From assembly GCA_025454955.1 (NCBI GenBank), contig JALONL010000020.1, forward strand, positions 62,001 to 126,000: a stretch of 64,000 nt of DNA. The letters run 5' to 3'. Shown one piece after another: positions 1 through 9,135 of the stretch. This DNA comes from Bacteroidia bacterium. Its GTDB lineage: Bacteria; Bacteroidota; Bacteroidia; Palsa-965. The notes beneath the pieces are model-generated. The model did not search any database. It was not told the origin of the DNA and worked only from the letters and a program-made list of their open reading frames with translations. The position numbers were made by a program, and so were the translations under genes. How positions within the stretch are numbered: the first letter of the stretch is position 1; every line of letters starts with the position of its first letter.

Positions 1-379
1 CTTCGGTATCGGTATCGCTTTCAAAAACGTGGCCGCGGTTTTTAAGTTCGGCTTTGAGCGAAGCGTAGTTTTCGATAATACCGTTGTGAATGATTACGGT
101 TTTGCGCGAGCCCGAATAATGCGGGTGTGCATTAATATCGTTGGGTTCGCCGTGGGTGGCCCAGCGTGTATGGCCAATGCCCACCGTGCCGGTGCGGTCG
201 CTTTGCCCGGCAAGCGCCACGAGGTCGGCTACTTTGCCTTTGCTTTTATATACATTGAGGCGGTTGCTTACTAATGCAACACCGGCACTGTCGTAGCCCC
301 GGTATTCGAGGCGCTGCAGGCCTTTGATCAGAATCGGGTAGGCTTCACGCTCTCCGATGTAGGCAACAATTCCGCACAT
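1..379 (-). CDS. glmS: Glutamine--fructose-6-phosphate aminotransferase, N-terminal part (cut by window edge)
   Basis: Makes glucosamine-6-phosphate from fructose-6-phosphate and glutamine, the entry step to cell-envelope amino sugars. The start is ATG at 379, giving [11 protein letters not shown]; Cys2 is the N-terminal nucleophile of the class II glutamine amidotransferase (Ntn) domain after Met removal. The GlmS hallmarks [21 protein letters not shown] and HNGIIENY follow in order. Only about 126 residues lie inside the window; the isomerase domains are beyond the left edge. It is the last gene of a leftward run with the DUF4270 and starch-synthase-like genes, 12 bp after the DUF4270 stop, so co-transcription is likely. 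Confidence 0.97.
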   Translation of the reverse strand, partial: MCGIVAYIGEREAYPILIKGLQRLEYRGYDSAGVALVSNRLNVYKSKGKVADLVALAGQSDRTGTVGIGHTRWATHGEPNDINAHPHYSGSRKTVIIHNGIIENYASLKAELKNRGHVFESDTDTE

Positions 380-391
380 ATTCGTTCGGTA

Positions 392-1759
392 TTAGTTAAC
401 GCGGGTGTATGTAATGCGAAGTTTCATTTGCCCGGCCGAAAGCGGCGAACCACTTCCTATTACAGACCGGCGCGCATTGTTGTTGGGCACTATTTCTTTA
501 AGCAACAGACCTGTATTGGGCTCGGTGCCGTTAATAAGCCGCTGGAAATAGATGGCCATATTGATGCGGTATTCTCCTGCATCGGGATCGTAATTACCAT
601 CGAAATTGGATGCCGGAACAAGAAAATCGATAAGCAATTGCTGCTCGCCTTCGTCGTTAAGGGATGCCAGCAGGTAACGTGTGTTGGGCGGCAGGTTCGG
701 GTCGGCCGATGAAGGGGCATCGGTTTTAATGAGCAGCTCGGCTTTATTGATGGCAATTTTATAGCCGAGGTTACTTTCATACAGGCGGCTCAGGAACGGG
801 AATTCAATGCGTGTGCGCAAACCGGCCAGCGAGTGTACGTGGGTTTCGGTAAAGCTGTATGGCCCGCCTGTGGTGGTGTTGAGCTGACTGGTAATGGCCG
901 ATGAGGAGGAATAGTCGTGCTGATAATTTCCGAAGTAGGCGGTCTGGTTGTTGATGACAAACGAAAACACCTTTGCCGTGTTGTTTGATTCGCGGTAAAA
1001 GAGCGAAAGCCTTGTCAGTGTGTCTTTCGGGCTGAAATAAAGCAGTGCGCCCTGTCCGGGGCTTTGCGCCGGGTTGTTGGGGGCAATGTACAGGCCTTTG
1101 AGATTTTGCAGGAAGTTTTCGTTGTTCGACAGGCCGGTTTGGCCGCTGAGCGCAAAAATGGTGGCCGCAAATGCCGGGTCGATTGTAATGCGAAGATGCG
1201 GGGGCAATGTATCGTTTCCGATAATTACATTGGTGCGCGGACGCGGGGTAAATGTAACCGTTCCAATAGGCGAGGGCCCGATTGTTTTCACGTCGCTTTC
1301 GTAGTAGGATGAGTCTTTATTAATAGACTCGGTCATCTGATACACCACAAAGGTTTGCTGTGTATTGGTATCGCCGTAAAAATCGAAATCATACTTCAGC
1401 ATCAGCACCATCGAATCGAGTGTGGAGCCGGCGCCGAAATTAATGTTCTGGAGGCTTCCCGGAATCAGAAACTGGCTGTAAAGACTGGCCTGTGTTTTAC
1501 CAAAAAGCGGATCGTTGTTGCTGCCCAGCACGCAAACTGTTGACTTGTCGGTGCGCACCGAGTCGTCGCGTTCGGTTTTGGTCCAGAGGGTCAGCGTGTC
1601 TGTAAACTGTGCGTTAAGCAAATCGTCGCCCGGCTGCAGGCCAAGGCCTATGTCGGACTCTTTTTTACAGGAAGAAAAAGCAAGCAAACTCGCTATAAAC
1701 AATGCAGCGGGCACGAGTGCCCGCAACATTGTTTTATTCGGAAAGGAAGTTGTATTCAT
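392..1759 (-). CDS. DUF4270 family lipoprotein
   Basis: A 455-residue predicted lipoprotein. The start MNTTSFPNK at 1759 is preferred over an upstream in-frame start at 1858, because it places a signal peptide ending in a lipobox-like FSSC directly at the N-terminus and avoids overlapping the upstream gene. The mature protein begins CKKESDIGLGLQPGDD, the usual opening of DUF4270 proteins, and the rest is beta-rich with no catalytic motif that I can identify. It begins 4 bp after the starch-synthase-like gene and ends 12 bp before glmS. The family is found in Bacteroidota, often beside panC and a short glycogen-synthase-like gene as here. Function is unknown; an outer-membrane or surface role is inferred from the lipobox only. 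Confidence 0.85.
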   Translation of the reverse strand: MNTTSFPNKTMLRALVPAALFIASLLAFSSCKKESDIGLGLQPGDDLLNAQFTDTLTLWTKTERDDSVRTDKSTVCVLGSNNDPLFGKTQASLYSQFLIPGSLQNINFGAGSTLDSMVLMLKYDFDFYGDTNTQQTFVVYQMTESINKDSSYYESDVKTIGPSPIGTVTFTPRPRTNVIIGNDTLPPHLRITIDPAFAATIFALSGQTGLSNNENFLQNLKGLYIAPNNPAQSPGQGALLYFSPKDTLTRLSLFYRESNNTAKVFSFVINNQTAYFGNYQHDYSSSSAITSQLNTTTGGPYSFTETHVHSLAGLRTRIEFPFLSRLYESNLGYKIAINKAELLIKTDAPSSADPNLPPNTRYLLASLNDEGEQQLLIDFLVPASNFDGNYDPDAGEYRINMAIYFQRLINGTEPNTGLLLKEIVPNNNARRSVIGSGSPLSAGQMKLRITYTRVN

Positions 1760-1763
1760 ATAA

Positions 1764-2594
1764 TTAGTCAACGAGCGATGGCTCTTCGGCCAAAACCGCG
1801 TCGTAAAATTCGGAATAAGCATCAATATATTTCTCTGCTGTTTTGTATTCGAGCACATTTTTCCCGGTTTTTTTAAGATATTTTTCGACTTCGGGATTGA
1901 TTTTCGGTGCTCCTTTAATTACTGCGTCCGAATAATCTATCGCCAGTTTCATCAAATTGGCAAACGTCGGAGCTTTGGCCACCTGTTCCACATCGCCCTT
2001 CTCAATTCCGTCGATCGGAATTTTGGCAGAGAAGTTCTTTTGCAGAGCATCGGGGAATTCTTCGTCGTAAACCGAATATACGACGCGGGTATCGGCAAAA
2101 AGTGGGTTGTCGCGGAATGCTTTTTTCAGATAAATTGGCATAAGCGAGGTAAACCAGCCGTGGCAGTGTACAATATCAGGTGCCCAGCCCAGTTTTTTTA
2201 CGGTTTCAATTACCCCGCGGCAGAAGAAAATCATCCGCTCGTCGTTGTCGTTGAAATACTGGCCCTTTTTATCGGTGAGGATAAACTTGCGCTGGAAAAA
2301 CTCTTCATTATCAATAAAATACACCTGCATACGGGCTGCCTGAATGGAGGCTACCTTAATAATGAGCGGGTGGTCGGTATCGTTGATAATGAGATTCATA
2401 CCCGAGAGACGTATCACCTCATGCAACTGGTTGCGGCGTTCGTTTATGCATCCGTAGCGGGGCATAAACGTTCTTATTTCTTTACCCCGCTCCTGAATGC
2501 CCTGCGGAAGCTGTCGGGCGATTACCCCCATCGGGGTTTCATCGAGATACGGGGTGATTTCTTGTGATACGAAAAGAACTCTGGCTTTTTTCAT
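1764..2594 (-). CDS. Glycogen/starch synthase-like protein, GT5 N-terminal half only
   Basis: 276 residues resembling the N-terminal Rossmann half of GT5 glycogen/starch synthases: MKKARVLFVSQEITPYL at the start, then IVHCHGWFTSLMP, the counterpart of the HDW(Q/H)T region. A full GT5 enzyme is about 480 residues; the C-terminal nucleotide-sugar domain is absent here. The KTGGL-type motif expected near the N-terminus is replaced by ETPMGVIARQLP. Catalysis as a complete synthase is therefore doubtful. Start at 2594 is chosen over a longer frame at 2678, since homology begins at MKKARV. Such half-length proteins are conserved beside panC and DUF4270 in Bacteroidota, which suggests a separate, possibly non-catalytic role. 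Confidence 0.8.
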   Translation of the reverse strand: MKKARVLFVSQEITPYLDETPMGVIARQLPQGIQERGKEIRTFMPRYGCINERRNQLHEVIRLSGMNLIINDTDHPLIIKVASIQAARMQVYFIDNEEFFQRKFILTDKKGQYFNDNDERMIFFCRGVIETVKKLGWAPDIVHCHGWFTSLMPIYLKKAFRDNPLFADTRVVYSVYDEEFPDALQKNFSAKIPIDGIEKGDVEQVAKAPTFANLMKLAIDYSDAVIKGAPKINPEVEKYLKKTGKNVLEYKTAEKYIDAYSEFYDAVLAEEPSLVD

Positions 2595-2860
2595 AGTCGA
2601 AACAGGGAGCTGTTTGGTGACACTGATTTCAGGATTGTAATTTAATGGTGAACAGTTGGTTTTGAGGCGAAAACCCACTTAATTCAACGGCCGGCAAGGC
2701 TTTGCAGGGAGAAGTTTGCAGCATACACACGACCGAAAAACGACTCTTCATCAATGTCTGGTGTGAAGGATTATACAAAAATAAGAATTAAAAGCCGAAA
2801 CCCCAAGAAAAGCCGTAGCTTCGCCGCCTTGCAGGCACGAAAAAATTATCCTGCACCGTT

Positions 2861-3709
2861 TTGAAACAGGTAATCCATCCCGACGCACTGCGTAGCTGGC
2901 TCGACTGGCAGCGTTCAAAAGGCCATAAAGTGGGCTTTGTGCCTACCATGGGTGCTCTGCACGAGGGCCACGCACAATTGGTTCGCCAGGCCAGAGCCGA
3001 AAACGATGTGGTGGCCGTGAGCATATTCGTAAATCCCACCCAGTTTAACGATCAGCAGGACCTTATTAACTATCCGCGTACGCTGGAGGCTGATTCTCAG
3101 CTTCTTGCTTCGGCGGGGTGTGATATACTCTTTGCTCCCGGCGTAAGTGAAATGTACCCCGACGGGTTAAAGGAAGAACCGCTGCCGGTAGCCCTGCTCG
3201 GGCTCGACACGCTCATGGAAGGCGCACTCCGGCCGGGGCATTTTATGGGCGTGATGCAGGTGGTAAACAAACTTTTTGAAGCCGTGGGGCCCTGCAGGGC
3301 TTATTTCGGACAAAAAGATTTTCAGCAATTAGCCATTGTGCGGCGCATGACTGCCGAACTTGAATTGCCGGTGACCATTGTGCCCTGCCCCATAGTGCGT
3401 GAGCCCGACGGACTGGCCATGAGTTCGCGCAACCGCCGTCTGCAGCCGCACGAAAGGGCCGTGGCCCCGCTGCTTTACCAGGCTTTGCAACTTGCCCAAT
3501 CGCTCTGGGCCGGGCACGAAGCGGCAGAAATTGAACACCGCGCCGCCGAATTCCTCAGCCGCGAACCGCTTTTCGGGCTCGAATATTTTCAGATTGTGGA
3601 TGTGGATACCTTGCAGCCCGTGGCCCCGGGGCAAAAGAAAAACGCCGTGGCTTGCATTGCTGCCCGCCTCGGCGTTATACGACTGATTGATAATGCGGTG
3701 TTGGGTTAG
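2861..3709 (+). CDS. panC: Pantothenate synthetase
   Basis: Condenses pantoate and beta-alanine with ATP to pantothenate in CoA synthesis. The 282 residues match the family length. Visible hallmarks are PTMGALHEGH (residues 28-37, nucleotidyl-transferase HxGH motif), SIFVNPTQF, GQKDFQQLAI and MSSRNRRL. The only start consistent with homology is TTG at 2861; no ATG or GTG lies just upstream in frame. It is transcribed away from the starch-synthase-like gene across a 266 bp gap that must hold divergent promoters; TAGCTTCG at 2816-2823 is a weak -7 candidate. Confidence 0.96.
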   Translation: MKQVIHPDALRSWLDWQRSKGHKVGFVPTMGALHEGHAQLVRQARAENDVVAVSIFVNPTQFNDQQDLINYPRTLEADSQLLASAGCDILFAPGVSEMYPDGLKEEPLPVALLGLDTLMEGALRPGHFMGVMQVVNKLFEAVGPCRAYFGQKDFQQLAIVRRMTAELELPVTIVPCPIVREPDGLAMSSRNRRLQPHERAVAPLLYQALQLAQSLWAGHEAAEIEHRAAEFLSREPLFGLEYFQIVDVDTLQPVAPGQKKNAVACIAARLGVIRLIDNAVLG

Positions 3710-3797
3710 GAGGGGAAGGAACCGGAAACGAACCAAAAGACCCAATACTCGTTAGAATAATTCCGGCAGGGTGCCGAAATCCCGCATTTATCAGCCG

Positions 3798-3953
3798 TCA
3801 AGTTTTCAGGGGTTGAAAACCGGGGTTGCTTTTCTCAGAAGCAATACTGCCTGCCGCACGCTGCTTTTGCGCTTTGGCTACCGACTCGGCTGCGTGCTTT
3901 AACTCTCGCAGTTTGTCGGGACAATCGATACAGCCAAGTATTACTCCTAACAT
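3798..3953 (-). CDS. Possible small protein, 51 aa
   Basis: A short reading frame from ATG 3953 to TGA 3798. It starts MLGVILGCIDCPDKLREL and continues with a charged, probably helical segment. Codon choice looks like that of neighbouring genes, and the frame sits alone in the 400 bp between panC and the deiminase-like gene. The CIDC pair is the only notable motif. No family is recognised and the frame could be chance. Nothing else was seen in 3710-4109. Confidence 0.35.
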   Translation of the reverse strand: MLGVILGCIDCPDKLRELKHAAESVAKAQKQRAAGSIASEKSNPGFQPLKT

Positions 3954-4109
3954 TTTGTATTATATTTAGTGAAACGGAGCGGGTTATGCTGTTTTGTGTT
4001 TCATTGACAAAGCGAAGTAACATCTCTCTACCGGCTATAGCAAGCCAATTTCAGGTGCATTTTTGGAGGTCTAAGTAGCCGGAATTCTGGTAATTGGCTG
4101 AAAATCAAA

Positions 4110-5246
4110 TCACAAAACCTTTCTGGAGAGTGCTTTTGCGCTGCAATGAAGTGAACCTTCGTGCTGCGAAAGTTCAAAATAATTGTCGGTGGCAAAGGTT
4201 ATGCTCTCTATTCCTGCTGCTTTCAGTTTGTTGCCAAGCTGTTGCTGCACAGCCTGTATTTTGGCGGCAAAGGCATGATTTACAGCTGGTTGCGGGTTGT
4301 GCGGGGTGTAATCGGGCAAAATGAGGCGGCATTTGCCTTGGTTGTTTTCGGCAAAGGCATTGGCGTAGCTTCCGAAATGCCGGAGTTCCTGATCGAAAAT
4401 CAATAACGGAACGCGGATTACCTGAAATTCAATGCCTTGTATGCCAGCCGCAAACCACTGTGCTGTTTTGTCTAATGCCAGCGCCAGGTTGCGGGTGGCT
4501 TCGTTTTGGCCGCAAAGGCAGTATTCGGGTTTCAGTTCGGCCACCAGAATATGCTGCAGGTGTGGTACGGCTGCCAAACGTCCCAGCGGACAGAGATATA
4601 AGTCGATATGAAAGAGCGGTTGTTTGCCGTTCAGCATTCCGCTCTGCTCGTCGAGCCCGGCCCAGATAATGGCAGAGCGAGAAAACATTTCTTCCAACGC
4701 AGCAATTAATCCGGCCTGATTTATTTCTGCGTTTTCATTTCGTAAAATATCGGCACCGGCAATTACAAAGCTTTTTTCACCGTCGCACACCGGGAGCAAA
4801 TTTCCACCGGCAAAATTCGGGAAATGATGCGGACTTAATGTAATATCCCGCACAGCCTGCTTCAACACATCCATTACCTGTGCATCCAATCTCGATGCAT
4901 CATAAAGTAATAAAGCTTTGTGCTGCGCATCCTCAAAACCGAGGATAACATCCTGCGTCCAACTGGTAAGGCTGTGAATAATTGTTACCTCATCAGGGTT
5001 TACCGGGATGAGATGCACATTGGAAGCTGGCTGTGGCAACGTTTTTATTCCCGTGCCATGCGGAAGCTGCACAAGAATATAAATCTGTACTTCCGGCCCC
5101 AGTGCTTCAATAAGCCCTGAAAACCGAAGCCCCGTCAGCGCGGGGTTTTCGCTGACAGGGCATTTGCAGAACAATAGAATTTCACGAATGCTTCCGTTTA
5201 CACTGCAAACAGGCAGGGTGTTTTCAGGAAAACGGAGGTGGCTCAT
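4110..5246 (-). CDS. Agmatine/peptidylarginine deiminase-like protein (guanidino-modifying fold, divergent)
   Basis: 378 residues that carry the ordered motifs of the guanidino-group-modifying superfamily (porphyromonad PAD and agmatine deiminase branch). These are: SWTQD (residues 95-99, in place of WxRD), FAGGNLLPV (145-153, the EGGN substrate region), HID (213-215, catalytic HxD), SYANAF with a following ILPDY (293-312), and EGSLHC (363-368) with the probable catalytic Cys368. The residues needed for a Cys-His thiol hydrolase are therefore present, but the WxRD arginine is Gln98, so substrate preference may differ. Its ATG shares one base with the stop of the upstream small gene (TAATG), implying translational coupling. 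Substrate is unknown: free guanidino compound or protein arginine are both possible. Confidence 0.7.
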   Translation of the reverse strand: MSHLRFPENTLPVCSVNGSIREILLFCKCPVSENPALTGLRFSGLIEALGPEVQIYILVQLPHGTGIKTLPQPASNVHLIPVNPDEVTIIHSLTSWTQDVILGFEDAQHKALLLYDASRLDAQVMDVLKQAVRDITLSPHHFPNFAGGNLLPVCDGEKSFVIAGADILRNENAEINQAGLIAALEEMFSRSAIIWAGLDEQSGMLNGKQPLFHIDLYLCPLGRLAAVPHLQHILVAELKPEYCLCGQNEATRNLALALDKTAQWFAAGIQGIEFQVIRVPLLIFDQELRHFGSYANAFAENNQGKCRLILPDYTPHNPQPAVNHAFAAKIQAVQQQLGNKLKAAGIESITFATDNYFELSQHEGSLHCSAKALSRKVL

Positions 5247-5719
5247 TATTCGTAGAAAGTAGCCGAAGTAGAAGTTACATCCTGCGAATACTTGCAGGCT
5301 GAGTTTACAATAGAACAGCTTTGGTCGCCGCAGGCGGTGTAGATGCAGATTGTGTTGGCCGAGTCGTACTTGATTACCACATTGGGGCAGGTTTCCGAGT
5401 TGGTTAACGGATAGGTGACATCCTTCATTGATATACCTCTTCCATCAGTTGCTCCAACTACAATAGAACAATCTGTGAGAGCAATGGTGCCACCGCAAGT
5501 GTCCATCTGATAGGTGGTTTTGAATAAACTTGTGGATGGGGCAGCCTCCATAACAAATTCATCAGTGGATGTGTCGATAGAAATTTTTCTACCGTTTACA
5601 AGGGAATGAACGGCAATTACTTTTTGCTGGGAAAAGCTATAAATACCGAGTTTTTTGTAAGATTCGAAGAACACAATGGTGAATGAACCCATTGCGTAAC
5701 GGGCAGGCAGGTTAGACAT
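5246..5719 (-). CDS. Small hypothetical protein coupled to the deiminase-like gene
   Basis: 157 residues, no signal peptide, starting MSNLPARYAMGSF. It contains seven cysteines, all in the second half, including CGGT, TACGDQSCS and NSAC, and arginines at NGRK and DGRG. I recognise no family. It is the first gene of a two-gene unit and its stop overlaps the start of the deiminase-like enzyme by one base. A partner or substrate of that enzyme is a reasonable hypothesis from the coupling alone; nothing in the sequence proves it. Expression probably starts in the 223 bp AT-rich divergent region upstream. Confidence 0.6.
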   Translation of the reverse strand: MSNLPARYAMGSFTIVFFESYKKLGIYSFSQQKVIAVHSLVNGRKISIDTSTDEFVMEAAPSTSLFKTTYQMDTCGGTIALTDCSIVVGATDGRGISMKDVTYPLTNSETCPNVVIKYDSANTICIYTACGDQSCSIVNSACKYSQDVTSTSATFYE

Positions 5720-5942
5720 AGCGGGGAAAAGGTTTTAGGGTGAATTAATTATTGGGATTGTTAATTTAGAATTAGGGCCGAATTCGAATTCAGCAAGTTC
5801 TACGGGCAATTTTGAAAAAGGTTGAGGTTTGGTAGAACAAAAACGTAGCACATTCTTGGAAGTCAAAACCAATTAAAGCGAAAGGGAAAGTGCAGAACGT
5901 CAAATAATTCTTAGCTTAGTCGAAGCAAATGCCCCCCATAAA

Positions 5943-7469
5943 ATGAAGGCTACCGACGACCTGCACAGGCTGCTCCACAGCTTAACTCAGGCAGAAAAGA
6001 GGTATGTAAAGATTTTTGCCTCCCGCCATTTAATTGGCGAGCAGAATAACTATATGCTGTTGTTTGATGCCGTACTCGATCAGGACGAATACAATGAGGA
6101 AAAATTAAAATCAAAGCTCAAAACACGCCACCTCTCCTCAGAAAAAAATTACCTCTTTCGTTTTGTATTAAAGAGTATGCGTACGTTTCACGCAGAGAAA
6201 AACGTAGATAAGCAGCTTAAAGAATCGCTCCTTGATATACGGTTTTTGATTGATAAGAGGATTTACGATGTGGCGGTAAAGGAATTGGAGAAAGTAAAAA
6301 AACTGGCTTATGAGTTCGATAAATTCCTGGTGTTAATTGAGGTTTTTGCACTTGAAAGAGCGATAGTTACCGAGAAGCATACAAAAGAAGTAAGAAAAAG
6401 AATCCATGAAATCAATGATGAGACACACGTAGTATTGAATAAACTTGTGGAATGGCAGACCGGGACAATCTTGCAAAATGAAATATTTCTGTATCAACGG
6501 CACATGGGGTCTTCGTTACCCGAGTATGTCGAACAGATCACCGCATTAATTGAAAACCCCTTCTTTCAAAAAGAGCCCGACAGCAATTCGTTTGAGCTAA
6601 GCTTTAGCTATTTATTTGCAAAATCGATCTATTACCAACAGTGTAACGATTATATGCAAGCGCGTGATTATCATTTAAGACTGATTCAACTTTGGGACAG
6701 ATTCCCTCAATATGTGCAGGAAGAAAGTCTGAGGTTTAAGAAAATGCTTTCAAACTATCTTGGGATTTGTATGAGGATAAATATGTTTGAAGAGTTCCCC
6801 AACACGTTACAGCGCATTAAATCTATTCCCTGCGATTCTGCCGAAGAAGAAGCCGAGCAGTTCCAGAACATTTTCTTTTATGAGTTCTTATACCACATGA
6901 ATCTGGCTCAGTTTGATGAAGCCGAAGCTCTCATTCCCGAAATAGAAAAAGGAATGAAGAAATACAAAACCAAGATAAACAAAGCCCGCGAGCTTACATT
7001 CTATTCAAATATTTCTACGCTGTTGTTTATTAAATCAAACTTCAAGGGTGCGTATGAATGGCTGAATAAAATTATACAGGACGGTAAATCAGACAGCCGT
7101 CAGGATATACAGCATTATGCCAAAATACACCAGTTAGTACTGCTTTTTGAATTGGGTAAATATGATTTGCTTGAATATACCTTCCGTTCGGTTCAGCGGC
7201 ATATAAAGCAAAGCGAAATCAGATTAGGCTATGAAGAGCATGTGTTGCATGCAATCAGAAAACTGGTTGATGTACAGGAAAATGAACGCCAGCCCATTTA
7301 TAATAAATTTTATGAGAAAATACAGGAAGTAAAGAGAGAGAAAAAAGGTTTTTCAACCGGTCTTGATGAAATGCATCTTTGGGCAAACCATCACCTGCAA
7401 AACAAACCCATGACAGAGTTACTGGCAGAAATGGTGCTTTCCTCCAAACAAAAAGAATTACAGAAGTAA
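5943..7469 (+). CDS. Large all-helical (TPR-like) hypothetical protein
   Basis: 508 residues, rich in Lys, Glu, Leu and Phe, with no signal peptide or membrane segment, so probably cytoplasmic. From about residue 210 there are repeated helix pairs with aromatic and alanine spacing (for example SYLFAKSIYYQQCNDYMQAR and YEFLYHMNLAQFDEAEAL) that look like degenerate tetratricopeptide repeats. The N-terminal 110 residues are a separate basic helical segment. No catalytic motif is seen. It is more AT-rich than its neighbours, which may point to a different history. A scaffold or protein-binding role is inferred from the repeats only. Confidence 0.7.
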   Translation: MKATDDLHRLLHSLTQAEKRYVKIFASRHLIGEQNNYMLLFDAVLDQDEYNEEKLKSKLKTRHLSSEKNYLFRFVLKSMRTFHAEKNVDKQLKESLLDIRFLIDKRIYDVAVKELEKVKKLAYEFDKFLVLIEVFALERAIVTEKHTKEVRKRIHEINDETHVVLNKLVEWQTGTILQNEIFLYQRHMGSSLPEYVEQITALIENPFFQKEPDSNSFELSFSYLFAKSIYYQQCNDYMQARDYHLRLIQLWDRFPQYVQEESLRFKKMLSNYLGICMRINMFEEFPNTLQRIKSIPCDSAEEEAEQFQNIFFYEFLYHMNLAQFDEAEALIPEIEKGMKKYKTKINKARELTFYSNISTLLFIKSNFKGAYEWLNKIIQDGKSDSRQDIQHYAKIHQLVLLFELGKYDLLEYTFRSVQRHIKQSEIRLGYEEHVLHAIRKLVDVQENERQPIYNKFYEKIQEVKREKKGFSTGLDEMHLWANHHLQNKPMTELLAEMVLSSKQKELQK

Positions 7470-7480
7470 ACGGGTGTTGT

Positions 7481-8560
7481 TCACTCAAACACAATTCCAA
7501 TCCGCACATCAATAAGTCCGCGTTTGGCACCGGGGCTCCAGCGGGGCATGGCTTTTACCACGCGCATAATTTCGGCATCAATTTCGGGGGAGATGGAAAC
7601 GGAGAGCTCGGGCGAGGAGATTTCGCCGGTTTTGGCATTTACCACAAAGCTGAGTCCGGTAGAAAGGCGTTTAAGCTGTTCGCGGTTGGTGATTACCGGC
7701 TTGAGGTTGGTCATGAAATAGTTCTTCAGCTCGGCATCACCGCCGGGGTACTGGGGCATTTCGCCAAGTTCAAAGCCGCCGCTGCGTGGTTTGGAGGGGC
7801 CGAGTTGTCCGCCGGGGCTGCTTTCGTTGCGACCTGAGCTTTCTATGTGAGTGGTTTTGCTGTAAATGTTTACGTGTTTCACGCGTACGGGCAGCGAGTT
7901 TGCTCCGGGCGCACGGGTGTTGGCACCGGTGTTTGCGGGCGGGGGCGTGGTTACCGGCTCGCCGGCGGTTTTGGTGGCGGGCGGCTCGTTGGCGGGTGCT
8001 GGAGGTGTGGGGGCGGGTGTGGTTTGGGTTTGTACCACAGGTTCGGGAGCCGGGGTGGTGGTCTGGTAAGCTACCGTTACCACAGGCTCATTTTCGGGCA
8101 GTCCGGGTTGTGGGTTTTCCTGAGCCACCTGTTCGTTGGCAGCGATGGCTGCGGGCTCGGAGGTGTGCTGTTCTTTTTGCTGGGTGGTATCGTGCGGAGC
8201 GGCAGGTTGTTGTGGCGAATTGGTGGCAAGCTGCCACCAGAGAATTCCGCCACCGGCCACCAGAAGCGCCACGCCTGTGGTAATGGCCAGGCCAAAACGC
8301 TTCATAAAAGGAACGGGCGGCGGCGTATTCATATATACAGCCAGCCGGCGATGTACTCTTGAAGAAACTTTCTCGATATTTTTTGAACGGCGTGTGGTAA
8401 ATCCGTCCATGGCAGCCGCACACAAACCGCACTCCAGCAAATGCTTCTCTACCTCATGCATACTCTTAGCCGACAGCTTGCCGTCGGCATAAAGTCGCAT
8501 TGTGTCGAGAGAGAGACATTCTCCCTTTTGAAAAATTCGCTGTAATTCTCGCGGCGTCAT
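7481..8560 (-). CDS. Anti-sigma factor with zinc-finger-like N-terminus and TonB-type C-terminal domain
   Basis: 359 residues in four parts. Residues 1-60 hold a putative zinc-finger anti-sigma segment (HLLECGLCAAAMDGF, matching HxxxCxxC). A single membrane helix lies near 90-112 (FGLAITTGVALLVAGGGILWW). A Pro/Thr/Ala-rich periplasmic linker covers about 115-235. The C-terminal domain resembles the TonB/energy-transducer end (PQYPGGDAELKNYF ... FVVNAKTGEI ... RWSPGAKRGLIDVRIGIVFE). Its start overlaps the sigma-factor stop (ATGA, 8557-8560), the usual arrangement for a sigma and its membrane-bound inhibitor. It would hold the sigma factor at the inner membrane and sense periplasmic signals. 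Confidence 0.85.
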   Translation of the reverse strand: MTPRELQRIFQKGECLSLDTMRLYADGKLSAKSMHEVEKHLLECGLCAAAMDGFTTRRSKNIEKVSSRVHRRLAVYMNTPPPVPFMKRFGLAITTGVALLVAGGGILWWQLATNSPQQPAAPHDTTQQKEQHTSEPAAIAANEQVAQENPQPGLPENEPVVTVAYQTTTPAPEPVVQTQTTPAPTPPAPANEPPATKTAGEPVTTPPPANTGANTRAPGANSLPVRVKHVNIYSKTTHIESSGRNESSPGGQLGPSKPRSGGFELGEMPQYPGGDAELKNYFMTNLKPVITNREQLKRLSTGLSFVVNAKTGEISSPELSVSISPEIDAEIMRVVKAMPRWSPGAKRGLIDVRIGIVFE

Positions 8561-9135
8561 GAATCAATGCCCGCGAGTGCACCTTTTAGATTTCTTTTTC
8601 CGTTCTGGAGGTAGCTTTTTACTTCGTTTACCGAATAGCCGGTAAGGTCAGAAACTTCCTTGTAGCTTTTCTGCTTGAAGTAGAAGAGTTCAATACATTG
8701 TTTCTGCTCCTGCGATAAGCGGGTAACCGCATCCTGCAATTTCTCCAGTTGGTTTTCCAGACGAATAGCCTCGGTTTTCGGGGCTTCGTCCACGGCCACA
8801 TGGCGCAGTGCCTGTTCCACATCCAGCGTTTCCATGCTGTCTTTGCGGAGTTTTTTCAGGCAGTGGTGCTTGGTAACGCTATACACCCAGGTTTTGAAGT
8901 TGTTTACTTCGTGATGCTGGAGATCGCGGAGGATGATTTCGAAGACTTCCATAACGGCATCTTCGGTATCTACCTCGTTTTGCATATAGTTATATGCCAC
9001 AGCAGATATAAGCTGTGTGTAGCGTTGGAAGAGTTCGCCGGCATACCAGGAATTAGACGTACGCTTGTACTGTTCTATCAATTCCTGATCGCTTAGCTTG
9101 ACTTCCTTATTAGACCAGAGAAATCGGAGCCGCAC
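8557..9135 (-). CDS. ECF-type RNA polymerase sigma factor
   Basis: 192 residues. Region 2 is ELFQRYTQLISAVAYNYM through DAVMEVFEIILR, with NFKTWVYSVTKHHCLKKLRK at the end of region 2. Region 4 is LSQEQKQCIELFYFKQKSYKEVSDLTGYSVNEVKSYLQNGKRNLK, with its helix-turn-helix. The start is GTG at 9135; there is no nearby ATG, and homology begins at about KLSDQELIEQYK, so the true start may be slightly shorter. It overlaps the anti-sigma gene by four bases. The target promoters cannot be read from this window. Confidence 0.92.
   Translation of the reverse strand: MRLRFLWSNKEVKLSDQELIEQYKRTSNSWYAGELFQRYTQLISAVAYNYMQNEVDTEDAVMEVFEIILRDLQHHEVNNFKTWVYSVTKHHCLKKLRKDSMETLDVEQALRHVAVDEAPKTEAIRLENQLEKLQDAVTRLSQEQKQCIELFYFKQKSYKEVSDLTGYSVNEVKSYLQNGKRNLKGALAGIDS

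Noticed and set aside
7786..8362. Several long Trp/Arg- or Gly-rich frames opposite the anti-sigma gene
   Set aside because: They are shadows of the Pro/Thr/Ala-rich linker on the minus strand.
8557..9135. Link of the sigma/anti-sigma pair with TonB-dependent transport
   Set aside because: The anti-sigma protein has a TonB-type C-terminus, but no SusCD or TonB receptor gene lies in the window, so a FecIR-like role is not supported here.
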